Part shown: positions 1 through 9,480 of the stretch, in pieces
Layout: every line of letters starts with the position of its first letter
How positions within the stretch are numbered: position 1 is the first letter of the stretch
DNA from: Symbiodinium natans
Lineage: Eukaryota; Sar; Dinophyceae; Suessiales; Symbiodiniaceae
Reading direction: 5' to 3'
Assembly: GCA_905221605.1 (NCBI GenBank)
Contig: CAJNDS010002412.1
Span: 1,381,386-1,445,385, forward strand
Length of the DNA: 64,000 nt
Position numbers and translations under genes: made by a program
Notes under the pieces: model-generated
Seen by the model: only the letters and a program-made list of their open reading frames with translations
Told to the model about the DNA's origin: nothing
The model's database searches: none

Positions 1-111
1 TGACTTCACCGTGAGGTAGGGTTCAAGGGTTTCGATAGTGTTTGTTGGAGGCATCCTCTGTGAAGTTCTGAAAAGCCTTCCTCGTGCTCTTGGGGACTGC
101 ATGTATGACTC

Positions 112-165
112 GGCCCTAAACCCCAAACCCTAAATCCTAAACCCTAAACCCTGAACCCTATTACC
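112..165 (-). repeat. interstitial CCCTAAA tract
   Basis: Short run of degenerate 7-bp CCCTAAA units (with CCCCAAA and CCCTGAA variants). It matches the TTTAGGG telomere unit but is interstitial. No gene is recognised around it in 1-780. Confidence 0.85.
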
Positions 166-246
166 AAACACTGCGGGGGAGGCAGGCTGGGGGGGGGGCC
201 AAGGTTGGGCGACTCCCCACTTCCCCCCCCCTTTTTGGGTTTTTTT

Positions 247-290
247 TTCGCTCCCGCATAGCTGGCCGAACCGCAAAGCAGGGTGACGTC
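247..290. repeat. dispersed repeat containing CGCTCCCGCATAG
   Basis: A ~40-bp segment (T-run, then CGCTCCCGCATAGCTGG and a further ~12 bp) recurs at 21239-21280. Its first half recurs at 24868-24888. Each copy is next to TTTAGGG-like sequence, so it is probably the end of a dispersed element. Confidence 0.6.
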
Positions 291-365
291 GATGCTACTA
301 CTGTGTCGGAAAAAGGGGGTCCAATACCAGACCCGACCTTCCATTCTGCCTGCCAGTTCCCTCCT

Positions 366-426
366 ATTTTAGGCTTTGGGGTTTAGGGTTTAGGGTTTAG
401 GGTTTGGGGTTTGGGGTTTGGGGTTG
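366..426 (+). repeat. TTTAGGG / TTTGGGG tract
   Basis: A TTTAGGG run grades into TTTGGGG units. It is followed by a family-E-like end (TTCCCGAAAATAGG..GTACCC, about 430-465). Confidence 0.8.
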
Positions 427-670
427 GGGGTTCCCGAAAATAGGTGTACCCTTTTTGGGGAACCAGCTTTGGCCCGTGGGCCTCTCAACACAACAAGCCT
501 ACAAAGGTTAAAGGGGATTCTGTTCTATTTGGGGTAGAAAAGGGGTGACCCCATTTTGGGAAATACCCATATGCCTTCAAGCCCTCCAAACCTCTGAAGG
601 GTTCGTAGGGGTGCGAACAGATTTGTTCTTTGGCATGTCTTTGGGTTCACCGATGCAGCCCGGAAAGCAC

Positions 671-782
671 TAAACCCTAAACCCTAAACCCTAAACCCTA
701 AACCCTAAACCCTAAACCCTGAACCCTGAACCCTGAACCCTAAACCCTAAACCCTAAACCCTAAACCCTAAACCCTAAACCC
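671..782 (-). repeat. CCCTAAA array, about 16 units
   Basis: Sixteen or so tandem CCCTAAA units with three CCCTGAA variants in the middle. It abuts the 3' side of an exon-like stretch on the minus strand (783-876), so it is probably intronic. Confidence 0.9.
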
Positions 783-876
783 ACATCACAGGGTAACGCA
801 GAGTACTGCCGGGTCTCCACGTCGGCATCACGCGTCTGTACAGACGTCTGGGCCTCGGACCAGCCCTTTCGATCCC
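783..876 (-). pseudogene. exon-like fragment, paralogue of the exon at 4889-5025
   Basis: Read on the minus strand, this encodes a peptide containing GWSEAQTS, then DVETRQ and ALPCDVG. The copy at 4889-5025 has GWSEALTS, DVETQQ and ALPCEVG. Both are followed on the minus strand by CCCTAAA units, so exon and adjoining intron were duplicated together. This copy looks decayed at its 5' side, where I find no continuation of the reading frame matching RNLLKKQRRHWG of the other copy. The protein family is not recognised. Confidence 0.45.
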
Positions 877-1790
877 CAAGAACTTAAGTTGCGGATGAGG
901 GCGTTTAGGTTTAGGTCTTAAGGATTTAGGTTAGGGTTTAGGGCCTTAGGGGTAACTTAAGAGCCCTATCAGAGCTTCTCCTATCATACGAACATACAAG
1001 ACCCAAGTAGGTAGGTTCGGAGGTCTGAAGGTTCAGAATGGACACAAGCCACAATTCAGGGATTCGGCGTGCTTCGGCTTCTGGTGCAGGCCATTGCTGT
1101 GGATCCCCCAAAATGGGGATTTCAATATCAACCGAACCTGAAGCCCGAAGCTGAAGCCAAAACGAACTTCTCTGCGACCAAAGTGTCTTCCATGGCGCTT
1201 CCAGGCTCCCGGGGCTTCTAGTCGTCAGGCGCACGACGGCACGGAGGATCACAAGTGTCTTGGTTTCCAAGGGTCTATCGGACAAGTGGGGGCGCGGGAG
1301 ACTTGCGCAATGTTCAGCCCCCTTGGACCTACAACCCAAGCATGTCAGCAGAAGAAGAAGACCTGCGAGCCATGTGGTCTGCAGGAACGCTCAAAGGCGT
1401 AGATGGCTCATAGAAGTCATTCTTAAGTTTTTTGTTGATCCCTAACCTTATTTGTTCTAAATAAGCATAAGCCCCAAAAAAACAACCGCACACACGCTCG
1501 CCCTCCGAAGCACTCTGTGCATCCCTTCCTCTCTCCTGCCGCTCCTGCCTTTGTATTCTGTTGCACGACACAAACCATGTGGGAGACTAGGTGTGCCCTG
1601 CAAGAGTTGTATGGCTGATTTGTTTTGTAGGATTCGCATGGACTATGAGCCCCCAAACTTACGTGTCGGTGGACGACTCAAAAGCTCCTCAAGCAAAGGG
1701 CTTGCCTTTGGCATCCCTCGGTGGGTTGTGAACGCACACCCTCTTTTGGGGGGTGCTTGTGCAAAAGTTAAGACAAATCAAAACCACACC
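877..1790. other. no recognisable gene
   Basis: ORFs here are 60-133 codons and overlap on both strands, without recognisable motifs. The sequence is mixed-composition, with isolated TTTAGGG-like words around 905-950 and a short CCCTAAA run at 1791-1818. Confidence 0.5.
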
Positions 1791-1972
1791 CCTAAACCCT
1801 AAACCCTAAACCCTAAATCAAAACCACACTCCCTCAGGCCAGGGGGGAGGCGTGGATCTGCGGAAAACTTTCGGGGGTGGGGGGACGGGGGGCCTACCCC
1901 TCAGGGTGGTGCTGCTTCAACTGAAGTGCAGCAGAGAGGGTAGTCTGAAATAGTTTTCGGCTACATGTCCAG

Positions 1973-4022
1973 CTACAGGCCAACAATCGTTCCTCTGGCA
2001 GGTGGAGGCTCTGCTTCGGGCAGGTCTTCCTCCGCGGTGCCGCACTCCTCAGTCGTCAGGTGCCCTGGCGAAGTCTCCTGCAGCCCAGCCGTCTCAGGCT
2101 TCGGGCTACCCATGTAGCGAGGGTGCACGCCAAGGCAGCGGAAGAGAAGGGCAGCGATGGGAATCCAAACCAGTGCCTGGAGCGCCATGCCGTATGACAA
2201 GTTCCGATGTTTCTTGGGGAGTATGTCCAGCACGAGGAAGCAGTATCGTTCCAGCTGCACAGCAGTGACAAACAGGGCCACTATGCAGACGAGGACGAGG
2301 ACGTTCTGCAGCCAGTCGCATCTCCGTTTCGCACGCAAGACGTGAGCCACACGCATGGACAGCAAGAGAACGGAAGGCGCGATGCCCAGCCACCATGCAA
2401 CACCTCGAAGAAGCTCCCTAACAACGCCATCGTGGAACCGTTCGAGATACCGCCTGCAAGCCAGGAGCAGGGTTGCGACCAATTCTGGAAAGTTCTACTA
2501 GAGTCAAGTCAACGCATATATGCATGTACACAATATGGACCTTCAAAAACAAGATTGCGAGATGCGTCGAGTCTCCACTCAGCAGATGTGGTGTCAATGA
2601 ATGCCAAAGCAATGGGAGTCAGGGTAGCAGCACACTGCCAGTAGCTGAAAAAGTGTTTTGACAGCTGCTGCATGAGACAGCTTCGAACTTCTGTTTGGAC
2701 ACGCCGCTCGAATGCCTCCACTGTGCCATACCAAACGGCGATACTCCTCAGCAAGACATCCCTGTCGCATGTCATACCTCCTGGGTGGTTCTTCTGGCAG
2801 CAAAAGCACGTCGCGTTGTCGATGGTGAAGTCGCGCAGGTCCTGCTCCAGCGTGGCTATGGAGCGGAAGTAGTCCCGAATTGCAGCCGTCACAACATACA
2901 TGCCAATGAAGAGAAGTACGGCCTGAGCCGTCCAGAGGAAAGCTTTGTTTCTGTCAGGAATGGCCCCAATTGCGACGGTGACGGCGAAGAGGCTCAGAGA
3001 CTGCAGCATACAGCAAGGTCCCAGCACTGTAGGCAGAATCAGCATCTTGGGGCGAGCTCCTTGACGGCTGTGAAGAAAGCCGCTGAGTTCAAACACACAC
3101 CACCTCGGCTATAGGGGAATTGCTGTATGGCCTACTGTGCAAAAAACAAACGGAAGCCTCGACGTCTTAGACGTGTCACTCGTTGCATCCGAGAAACAGT
3201 CGCTGCATGTAAGTCTCGTCCCAAAGCACGAGGATTGAATCCGAGCACGAGAGAATAGCGCCCATGCTAAACAGTCCTAGGACCTTCTGCCGGGCATTGC
3301 CTTGGTCTATGCACAGCCTGTCGACAAACACAGACTGACGTGGCCGCCACAAAACCATCGTGAGGATGTAGAGAGCACATCCCACTACCAGAGCCCAATA
3401 GCTCCGCGGGTACTCGTAGGTGTCATAATCCCTCCATGAATAGTTCCTTGGGGACGAAGTGAACCCGAAAATTGGGGCGATGTACCCTATACTACTATAA
3501 CTCCTATTAAGGAAAATGAACCATGAACCCGTTTAGGGTTCATTTCGTCCCCAAGGTTCATGCCCTCGATGAGCCCTGCTCCATACAGGATGGCAACTGT
3601 GGCTGCGCCGGCAGTTGAGATCCTTGTGGGGTTTAGGGTTTAGGGTTTAGGGTCATATACCCTGACTAATTACTCTAAATTCCTGTCTTAAGGGAATTAT
3701 GAACCATAAGCCCTTTTAGGGTTCGTAACTCGTCCCCAAGGATCAGCGTGGCGGGAAGCGCGTTGTGCAAGAAGAGGGCTGTGGCGACCTTCTGCCACTG
3801 GCTCCCGTGCCAGCTGTGGCTCCAGAATCTGTCAATTCCTTAGTTGTCCAGTACCTAGGGGAACTAAAGGTTTAGGGTTTAGGGTTTAGGGTTAACCTTT
3901 GGGATTATACGGGGATTATATTACACCAAAAAGGTTAAAGGTTACATACTCTACTAAGATTCTGGCGGTTGGGTGGCTCAGGTGGTAGCAGCTCCTCCCA
4001 CCTCGAAGAACGTATCCAAATC
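1973..4022 (-). CDS. multi-exon multi-pass membrane protein with TIR/HET-like motif
   Basis: Six exons join in phase: 4022(tentative)-3963, 3838-3745, 3622-3560, 3446-3198, 3103-2541 and 2484-1973, giving about 512 residues with the 5' end unresolved. Exon junctions rebuild continuous motifs, for example YMQRL|WCVFELSGF and LIEGM|NYSWRDYD. About eight hydrophobic segments are visible, including LFLHNALPATLISTAG, SYWALVVGCALYILTM, LLFIGMYVVTAAI, WLQNVLVLVCIVALFV and LVWIPIAALLF. The stretch VFVDRLCIDQ..SILVLWDETYMQRLWCVFE resembles the conserved core of TIR/HET-type domains (W/F-x-D-x-x-CI-x-Q, then R-x-W-x-x-x-E). I recall similar proteins as common in dinoflagellate genomes, with unknown function. 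Three or more introns are short inverted-repeat elements with GA donors. Likely a plasma- or endomembrane protein; a signalling role is only a guess. Confidence 0.75.
2485..2540 (-). other. 56-bp GT-AG intron
   Basis: Donor GTCCATATTG and acceptor CCAG. Splicing restores the frame between exons ending 2541 and starting 2484 (G|AA, Glu). No terminal inverted repeat is seen. Confidence 0.6.
3104..3197 (-). other. 94-bp GT-AG intron
   Basis: Donor CT|GTTTCTC and acceptor CCGAG|GTGG. Splicing creates the uninterrupted RLWCVFEL motif, which strongly supports the junction. No element-like ends are seen. Confidence 0.75.
3447..3559 (-). mobile_element. introner-like element (family A), GA-AG intron
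   Basis: A 109-bp element (3447-3555) begins CTTGGGGACGAA on both strands, giving ~20-bp terminal inverted repeats. It is flanked by a 4-bp direct repeat (GAAC on the minus strand: 3556-3559 and 3443-3446). The intron consists of one GAAC copy plus the element, so the donor is GA, supplied by the duplication, and the acceptor AG is the last two bases of the element. Splicing gives ...GMNYSWR... in frame. Confidence 0.85.
3623..3744 (-). mobile_element. introner-like element (family A), GA-AG intron
   Basis: The element at 3623-3740 begins CTTGGGGACGAG on the minus strand. Its far end is decayed (CCCCACAAG) and contains TTTAGGG units. It is flanked by direct GATC repeats (3741-3744, 3619-3622). 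Removing GATC plus the element joins ACGCT|GATC and keeps the frame (ATLISTAG). Donor GA, acceptor AG. Confidence 0.8.
3839..3962 (-). mobile_element. introner-like element, different ends, GA-AG intron
   Basis: Ends CTTAGTAGAG and CAACTAAG are partly inverted and differ from family A. Flanking direct repeat GAAT (3959-3962 and 3835-3838). The intron interior holds a TTTAGGG run. Splicing yields ..TARIDRFWSHSW.., a continuous frame. Confidence 0.65.
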
Positions 4023-4040
4023 CTGGGATGTATCATGTTG

Positions 4041-4089
4041 AGTGGTTTAGGGTTTAGGGTTTAGGGTTTAGGGTTTAGGGTTTAGGGTT
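4041..4089 (+). repeat. TTTAGGG array, ~7 units
   Basis: Seven near-perfect TTTAGGG units just 5' (minus sense) of the first proposed exon of the membrane-protein gene, so probably in an intron or leader. Confidence 0.9.
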
Positions 4090-4321
4090 CCTTGCGTTGA
4101 GGGTCAGATGGGTTGACAGTGGGGGCTTCGACTCCCACACTCGCTTGAGGCGGGCAAGGCTTCGGTACTTCGGGTCTAGGGTTGCAGGGCATTCTGGGCT
4201 TACAGTGGAGTAGGAACTACCCGTGAATAGTAGGTCGAACCCATCAAACTGTAGGTAAAGAGGGTCCCACAGGTAGGGTTTTATAGTGATAGTCTTACAA
4301 TGCAAGCAGCTCTGGATTTAC

Positions 4322-4412
4322 CTACATGGGCTATTACACCCCAAGCCCCCTTAAAAAGGCCCTTTATTGGGTTGGTTAGGGGATTCTAAGGCCTGATAGC
4401 CCATGCTGGTAG
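4322..4412. mobile_element. family C inverted-repeat element
   Basis: Starts CTACATGGGCTATTACACCCC and ends GGCCTGATAGCCCATG.GGTAG, giving inverted termini around CATGGGCTAT. Related copies are at 4519-4713 and 30775-30853. It borders the exon-like stretch 4413-4509 and is probably an intron-forming element. Confidence 0.6.
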
Positions 4413-4509
4413 GAAAGAGTCGGTGCAGAACCTGATACGCGCGGACGGAACGAATGATGTCGACACCCGCCGGCTTCATACGTGCCATGAGCTGGGCGAT
4501 CACCTCCTC
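4413..4509 (-). CDS. isolated exon between two family C elements
   Basis: The minus strand is open after acceptor CACAG at 4510-4511 and encodes EEVIAQLMARMKPAG followed by VDIIRSVRAYQVLHRLF. It has protein-like composition and no stops. Inverted-repeat elements lie immediately on both sides (4322-4412 and 4519-4713), as if an ancestral longer exon had been interrupted twice. The family is not recognised. It could be a 5' exon of the neighbouring membrane-protein gene or of a separate gene. Confidence 0.45.
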
Positions 4510-4518
4510 CTGTGCTCA

Positions 4519-4713
4519 GTAGCATGGGCTACTAAGCCTTATCTAATGCATGGTTGGGATAATATTAAAAATTGAAGTCTGTATTCCTTATTGGGTTTAA
4601 GTACCTCCATAAAAATGTAAAATGGCACCCAACTATGACAAAGTTATAATCCCCCCAACCAACCCTATAAAGGGGCCTTGTTAAGGGGTTGCAGGGTATA
4701 ATGGCCCATGTAG
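4519..4713. mobile_element. family C inverted-repeat element, 195 bp
   Basis: Ends TAGCATGGGCTACTAAGCC and GGTATAATGGCCCATGTAG are imperfect inverted repeats matching those at 4322 and 30775. The AT-rich core includes a CCCCAACCAACCC..GGGGTTG inner hairpin. Confidence 0.6.
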
Positions 4714-4840
4714 GCAAATATCCTGACCCTAGAGCCTACGCAAGGCATCCGTGTGCGTAAGCAAGTCGTTGGGTTCAGAATAACAAACCATATGGTCCCC
4801 AAGAGCCTCCCATTCCCTGATCTTGCGGCAGCTCGAGTCT

Positions 4841-4887
4841 TCCCTAAACCCTAAACCTTAAACCCTAAACCCTAAACACTAAACCCT
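4841..4887 (-). repeat. CCCTAAA tract
   Basis: Six degenerate CCCTAAA units directly 3' (minus sense) of the exon at 4889-5025. This is the same arrangement as 671-782 next to the paralogous fragment. Confidence 0.85.
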
Positions 4888-4888
4888 C

Positions 4889-5025
4889 AACCCACCTCAC
4901 AGGGCAACGCGGCGTCCTGCTGGGTCTCCACGTCGGAGCGCGGAAGCGCATCGAGCTCTGCGGACGTCAGGGCCTCAGACCAGCCCTTCAGACCCCAGTG
5001 CCGACGTTGTTTCTTGAGCAGGTTG
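4889..5025 (-). CDS. exon-like fragment, unrecognised protein
   Basis: Minus-strand open frame beginning RNLLKKQRRHWGLKGWSEA and continuing through ELDALPRSDVETQQ to ALPCEVG. The polar, charged composition looks coding. A diverged copy of its second half lies at 783-876. Exon limits are approximate; the downstream side runs into CCCTAAA units. Confidence 0.5.
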
Positions 5026-5069
5026 CGTTTAAAGAATTCCTACATGAAGAAATGCACAAATGAATAAAT

Positions 5070-5255
5070 ACATGTATGTATGTATGTATGTATGTATGTG
5101 GGTATATATATATATGTATGTGCATCTAGGCATATATGCGTATACCGTATACCTATACACATGTGTATCTATGTATGTATGTATATATATATATATATGT
5201 CTACATATGTGTGTATATGTATACATGTGCATATCTGTATATATGTATATCACAC
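5070..5255. repeat. ATGT/TATA microsatellite
   Basis: Dinucleotide and tetranucleotide TA/TG repeats. ORFs across it encode only Tyr/Ile/Met/Val runs and are not genes. Confidence 0.9.
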
Positions 5256-6430
5256 GAACCTACAACGTATTACGTTCGGGGTTCGGTAAGGTATAACAGA
5301 CACAGGCACCTTACACAATGAACCATGCGACGACTCACAGCCACCTGGGCCCAACCCACTGCAATGGCCTATGAACCTGAGACCAAGGCTTCACGTTGCT
5401 TTTTGTTGGGATTATTGTTCATTATGCTTTTTTTTTTGGGGGGGGGGGGGACTCCGGGTGGTGCATATCGTTTGCCCTAAACCCAAACCCTCAACCCTAA
5501 ACCCTGAACCCCAAACCCTAAACCCTAGCCCTAAACCCCAAAAAAATTCTGAGAACCTCTGCGAGCGAGGTGACCGCCATGTCGCTTCGAAGCTGCCCGG
5601 GCTTTTCAATGCCAAAAAGGATGTCCAGGGTCTCTTGCTAGAGGGCTCGTACACGGAACACGGGGTTTAGGGTTGAAGAGCTTGAGGGCTAAGGGTGGGT
5701 TTAGGGTAAATCACTAGCACAAGAACAGCTCTACCAGTTTTGGAGGGTTTCGGGCTTCAGGCTCGTTGGCATGAGGCCTGCTATATTTTGTAGCCCTTGG
5801 GCCGGCCCCTCAGGACATGTCAGCAGAAAATCAAAGCATGCACAGCTCACATTCTACGTTGCAGATATTCAAGTTTTAGGGTTTAGGGTGGTGTGGCACA
5901 CGCATAGGGTTTAGGGTTCGGGGTTCAGGGTTTAGGGCTCATACACCGTTTATGAGATTTTGGTACTTGGCCTAGGCTACGGTGGACGGTGATCTCAATT
6001 TTAAGCTTCAGTCAGTCCCAAAACAATCCTGAACCCTACATACCCCAAACCCTCTAAACCCTCTAGACCCTAAATCCCAAACCCTATAAACCCATTTTGA
6101 ACCTGGAAACTGCTTCATGCCCGGACAGCACCCTTGCAGAGGCTTCATACAACCCTAAACCCTGCATCCCAAACCCTAAACCCTAAACCCTAAACCCTAA
6201 ACGCTAAACCCTAAACCCTAGCTGTTAAAAACCCTTGAGCCCGAGTCTGCATGCATCGACCCTGCGGGCTGGCAGATGGGTTTAGGGTTTAGGGCTGGTT
6301 TAGGGTTTAGGGTTTAGGGTTTAGGGTTTAGGGTTTAGGGTTTAGGGTTTAGGGTTTAGGGTTTAGGGTTAGGGTTTATAGGGATGTTTAGGGTTGAGGG
6401 TGGTTTAGGGTTCAGGGTTTAGGGGTCTCA
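5256..6430. other. gene-less stretch with telomere-like repeats
   Basis: Contains a G/T homopolymer block (5427-5450), CCCTAAA-like words (5473-5540), scattered TTTAGGG words around 5660-5940, CCCTAAA tracts at 6154-6222 and the long TTTAGGG block at 6277-6430. No coding frame is recognised. Confidence 0.6.
6277..6430 (+). repeat. TTTAGGG array
   Basis: Fifteen or more units, mostly perfect TTTAGGG with interspersed GTTTAGGGT variants. It lies opposite in orientation to the CCCTAAA tract at 6154-6222, making a large imperfect inverted arrangement just downstream of the ankyrin gene. Confidence 0.9.
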
Positions 6431-6611
6431 ACTTCAAGGGGCGCCTGGAGGTTTGAGGGTCTTAACTGAATACAGCCATGAACGGAGGATGGGGTCCCTT
6501 AAGCCAGAATGGGCAACCCTTTTTGAACAAACAACCTCAGCAACGCATGTGGCAATGCAACAACTGCTTTCGCCCGTGTCTGAAAGGCGTGGATGCGGAC
6601 GCGAGGACTTC

Positions 6612-8038
6612 CTACGTGCGCTCTGCACCAGCATGCCCAGTGTCGTCGGAAAGCAACTGCCGAATCTCCTTGTGACGGGATTGATCTACGTGATTGTCCG
6701 CCGTTCTGCCGGACCTGTCTTGAATTTTCTTGTTGGCGCCAGATTCCAGTAGCAACCGAACGAAATCTAGGTGACCTCGTCCTGCTGCACACATGAGAGC
6801 GGTGTTGCCGTCGTCGTCCTGCAGGTCTTTGTTGGCACCCACTTCCAAAAGAAGCTGAGCAATCTCCAGATGGTTGTTTTTGGCCGCATACATGAGAGCT
6901 GTGTGGCCGAACTGTTCCTGCGTGTCTTTGTCAGCACCAGCTTCTAACATTGTGCTAGCAATCTCCACACAGCCAGCCTTTGCTGCGTACATGAGGGGGA
7001 AAGCTGCTAGATTCCGCACCTCGTCCTGTGAGCCGTTTCTGGCAGCAGCAGCTAGCAGCAAACGCACCATCTCCGCGTGGCCTTTCCCAGCTGCAAGACA
7101 GAGAGCTGTTTTGCCTGGAATGGCACCAGCTTCCAACAGCAGCCTTACCATCTCCATCATGCCCAATTCAGCTGCAACACTGAGAGCTCGGTCACCCGTG
7201 GCTTGCAGGCTTTTGGCAGAACCAAATTGCAAGAGCAGCCGGGTTATTTCTGTGTAGCCTCTCTCAACAGCATGAACGAGGGCTGTCTTGCCCAATGCAT
7301 CCTGCTTGCCCTGGTCAGCGGCCGCTTCTAGTAACAACCGCACCATTTCGAGATGACTCCGTTGAAACCTTTTTTCAACTGCATGAATGAGGACCGTCTT
7401 GCCCAAGGCATCCTGATGGTCCTTGTCAGCCCCCGCTTCCAGAAGCAACCGGACCATTTCGACTTGACCCTTTTGAACCGCCGAGATCAACGCATTTTTG
7501 CCTGCCTGACTTTGCAGGTCCTTGTTGACACCAGCTTTCAACAGGAACCGCGCCATTTCGATGTGGCCGTTCTCTACTGCATGCCCAAAAGCTGTGCTGC
7601 AGCACCGCTCCACAAATGCCTGTCGCCAGTTTCCATCAGCAAACGTACAATGGCCACATGGCCGTTCTGAGCTGCGTGCAAAAACCCTGTGGTGCAGTCT
7701 CGGCACAGGGGGTTCAGCTGAAGGCCAGCTGCTAACAGTGCACGCACAGCCTCCACGTGACCGCATTTGCAGGCAGCGATATAATCCATGGTCGCCTGCT
7801 CCCTCTGAAAGCGTGTGCACAGCAGCAGCAACACTAGCTGCAGGTCACAAGGCGAAGCCAACCTGGTGCAGTCATCCAAGCTGTGGCCGTCGTGTAGGAG
7901 CTGTTGCATGAAGACAGGAAAGCCATGCAGCCTCTTCAGGGCTTGCTTCACGTCTCGGACGGACGTGATCCGGTCTGTACTCACGGCAGCCAACTCTTCC
8001 CCTGAGATCCTCCAGATGTGGATCATGGGCGCTCGCAA
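6612..8038 (-). CDS. ankyrin-repeat protein with ubiquitin-like N-terminus, one apparent frameshift
   Basis: The frame from 8038 starts MRAPMIHIWRISGEEL, has a ubiquitin-like stretch of ~75 residues (RITSVRDVKQALKRLHG..LLHDGHSLDD), then two ankyrin repeats (GHVEAVRALLAAG, GHVAIVRLLMETG). The ankyrin series continues in a different frame from about 7600 down to 6612 with ten more repeats (GHIEMARFLLKAG, EMVRLLLEAGADKD, NNHLEIAQLLLEVGANKD, GHLDFVRLLLESGANK). One base must be gained or lost between 7591 and 7625 to join them. No splice pair is needed elsewhere, so the gene is otherwise intronless. A cytoplasmic protein-interaction role is likely. The shift could be an assembly error, a real mutation or a tiny intron. 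Confidence 0.8.
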
Positions 8039-8039
8039 G

Positions 8040-8820
8040 CAGAAAAGCCGCAGTGGGATGACTGAAGCCGGAAGTCGTCAGTTGCCCTCCTCTCTTGTCT
8101 CCATGCTGCATGCCAGGGGTCCTCTGAGCACTAACAGCTGCTCATGCAGCCTAACAACGGCTCAGCTGTCTACTTGAGAAGTGTAGAGATCAGGGGTTTG
8201 CAGGGGAGAGAGTTGGGGTGCCTTGTTGGGGTCTTCATTTTAAGGGAATCCTACCATTTGGGGTCCATTGTTAAGGGTCCCAAACCCCCCTTTGAAGCTG
8301 GGCTTGTTACGAATCATTAGCCTTCTGACAGGCCGGGAGCACAGGGTTTGAAATGATGCGAGGGCACGCTGTGCGAAGTACCGGAATGGTTCCCTAAACC
8401 CTACTTTATAGAACCCCAAAACCTCTGCCATCTTTGTTGGCCATGAGTTTAGGAGCCCCTGTTTTGGTTCTGTAAGTACACAGCAGGGGTGCATGCAGGG
8501 CACCTTCTGAGCCTTCTTGGCCGAAAGGTCTTGCAGCACGTGGACAGACTCCTGTCAGGCTAACCTTCAACCCTAAACCCGAAACCCAAAACCCAAAACC
8601 CCTTAAAGATATCTCCTGTATTTGGGCTCTTTTGTGTTTGTTAAGGTGTTCGGTGGTGAAATACTTCGGAAGGCATGAGGAAGTTGACAAAGAATGACAA
8701 AGCCACAAGCCATCCCAAACAAGAACGAATTGGGTTTAGGGTTTAGGGTTTTAGTGTTGGCGATGCTACGGGTGTGTGGTAATTTCAGCCCGGTACTACA
8801 AGCCAAGACTCAAAATCTAA
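8040..8820. other. no recognisable gene
   Basis: Only short overlapping ORFs. TTTAGGG/CCCTAAA words occur at 8395, 8568-8600 and 8730-8752. The C-run follows. Confidence 0.5.
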
Positions 8821-8822
8821 AA

Positions 8823-8823
<1 letters not shown>

Positions 8824-8853
<30 letters not shown>

Positions 8854-8975
8854 CCCCGCCGACCCAATCCATCAGCAACATACATAAGGGCTGTATATAT
8901 GTGTATGGCACATATACATATACATATACATATATATATATACACATATGTATATATATATATATATGGCCCCAG
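8824..8975. repeat. poly-C run followed by TA/CA microsatellite
   Basis: About 29 consecutive C (8824-8852), then ACC-rich sequence and ATAC/TATA repeats to 8975. ORFs here are low-complexity. Confidence 0.9.
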
Positions 8976-9130
8976 GATTCACATATGTAGAAAGTAAGGA
9001 TCTGACAGAAGTTGTGCATCCTCATTTCAGCGGATGTGAGCCTTGCAGACTGCAACCCACGAAGTTCACCGTGTTCCATGCAGGGGGGCGGCCTGTCCGC
9101 AAGGACAGGAGGGAGAGGACACCGAGGTAA

Positions 9131-9264
9131 CATAGGGGCCTTAATAATTTGAGTATGGTTTTGGGGGTCAGTATAGTGATGTATAGTGTGTCTATAAACA
9201 AATTATAGGGATCATAAGGGAAGATCCTTAGTAGTTATAGCAGTTATTGGCGACCCCTATAGTA
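9131..9264. mobile_element. family B inverted-repeat element
   Basis: Ends ATAGGGGCC and CGACCCCTAT are inverted repeats. Copies with similar ends and interior (AGGGAAGA..TAGTAGT) lie at 14517-14588 and 22470-22550, and one end at 21485. It directly adjoins the exon-like frame at 9282-9480. Confidence 0.6.
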
Positions 9265-9281
9265 GGGACTGGCTCCAGCAA

Positions 9282-9480
9282 TCACGCATGTCTGCCGTCA
9301 ATGCTCTCCGCCTCTATGACGCATGCGCCGTAAACCATTTCGGGGAAACCCATGAGGATGCTTGACGCAATTTGAATCTTACCATGGGCAGTCATAGGGC
9401 CCCTATGGTGAATGGGCTTATTATGCAAGTACAGCAACCCGGTCGTCGCTTCAAGTTTGATGAGATGTGGGTGCAAATGA
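9282..9480 (-). CDS. probable exon, unrecognised protein
   Basis: Minus-strand open frame of ~64 codons with natural composition, including HPHLIKLEATTGLLYLHNKP and MVYGACVIEAESIDG. It borders family B element 9131-9264. No homologue is recognised; calling it an exon rests on composition and position only. Confidence 0.4.

Noticed and set aside
5029-5321. Tyr/Ile-rich ORFs (also at 8694-9133, 9981-10305, 20089-20305)
   Set aside because: Translations of TA/CA microsatellites.
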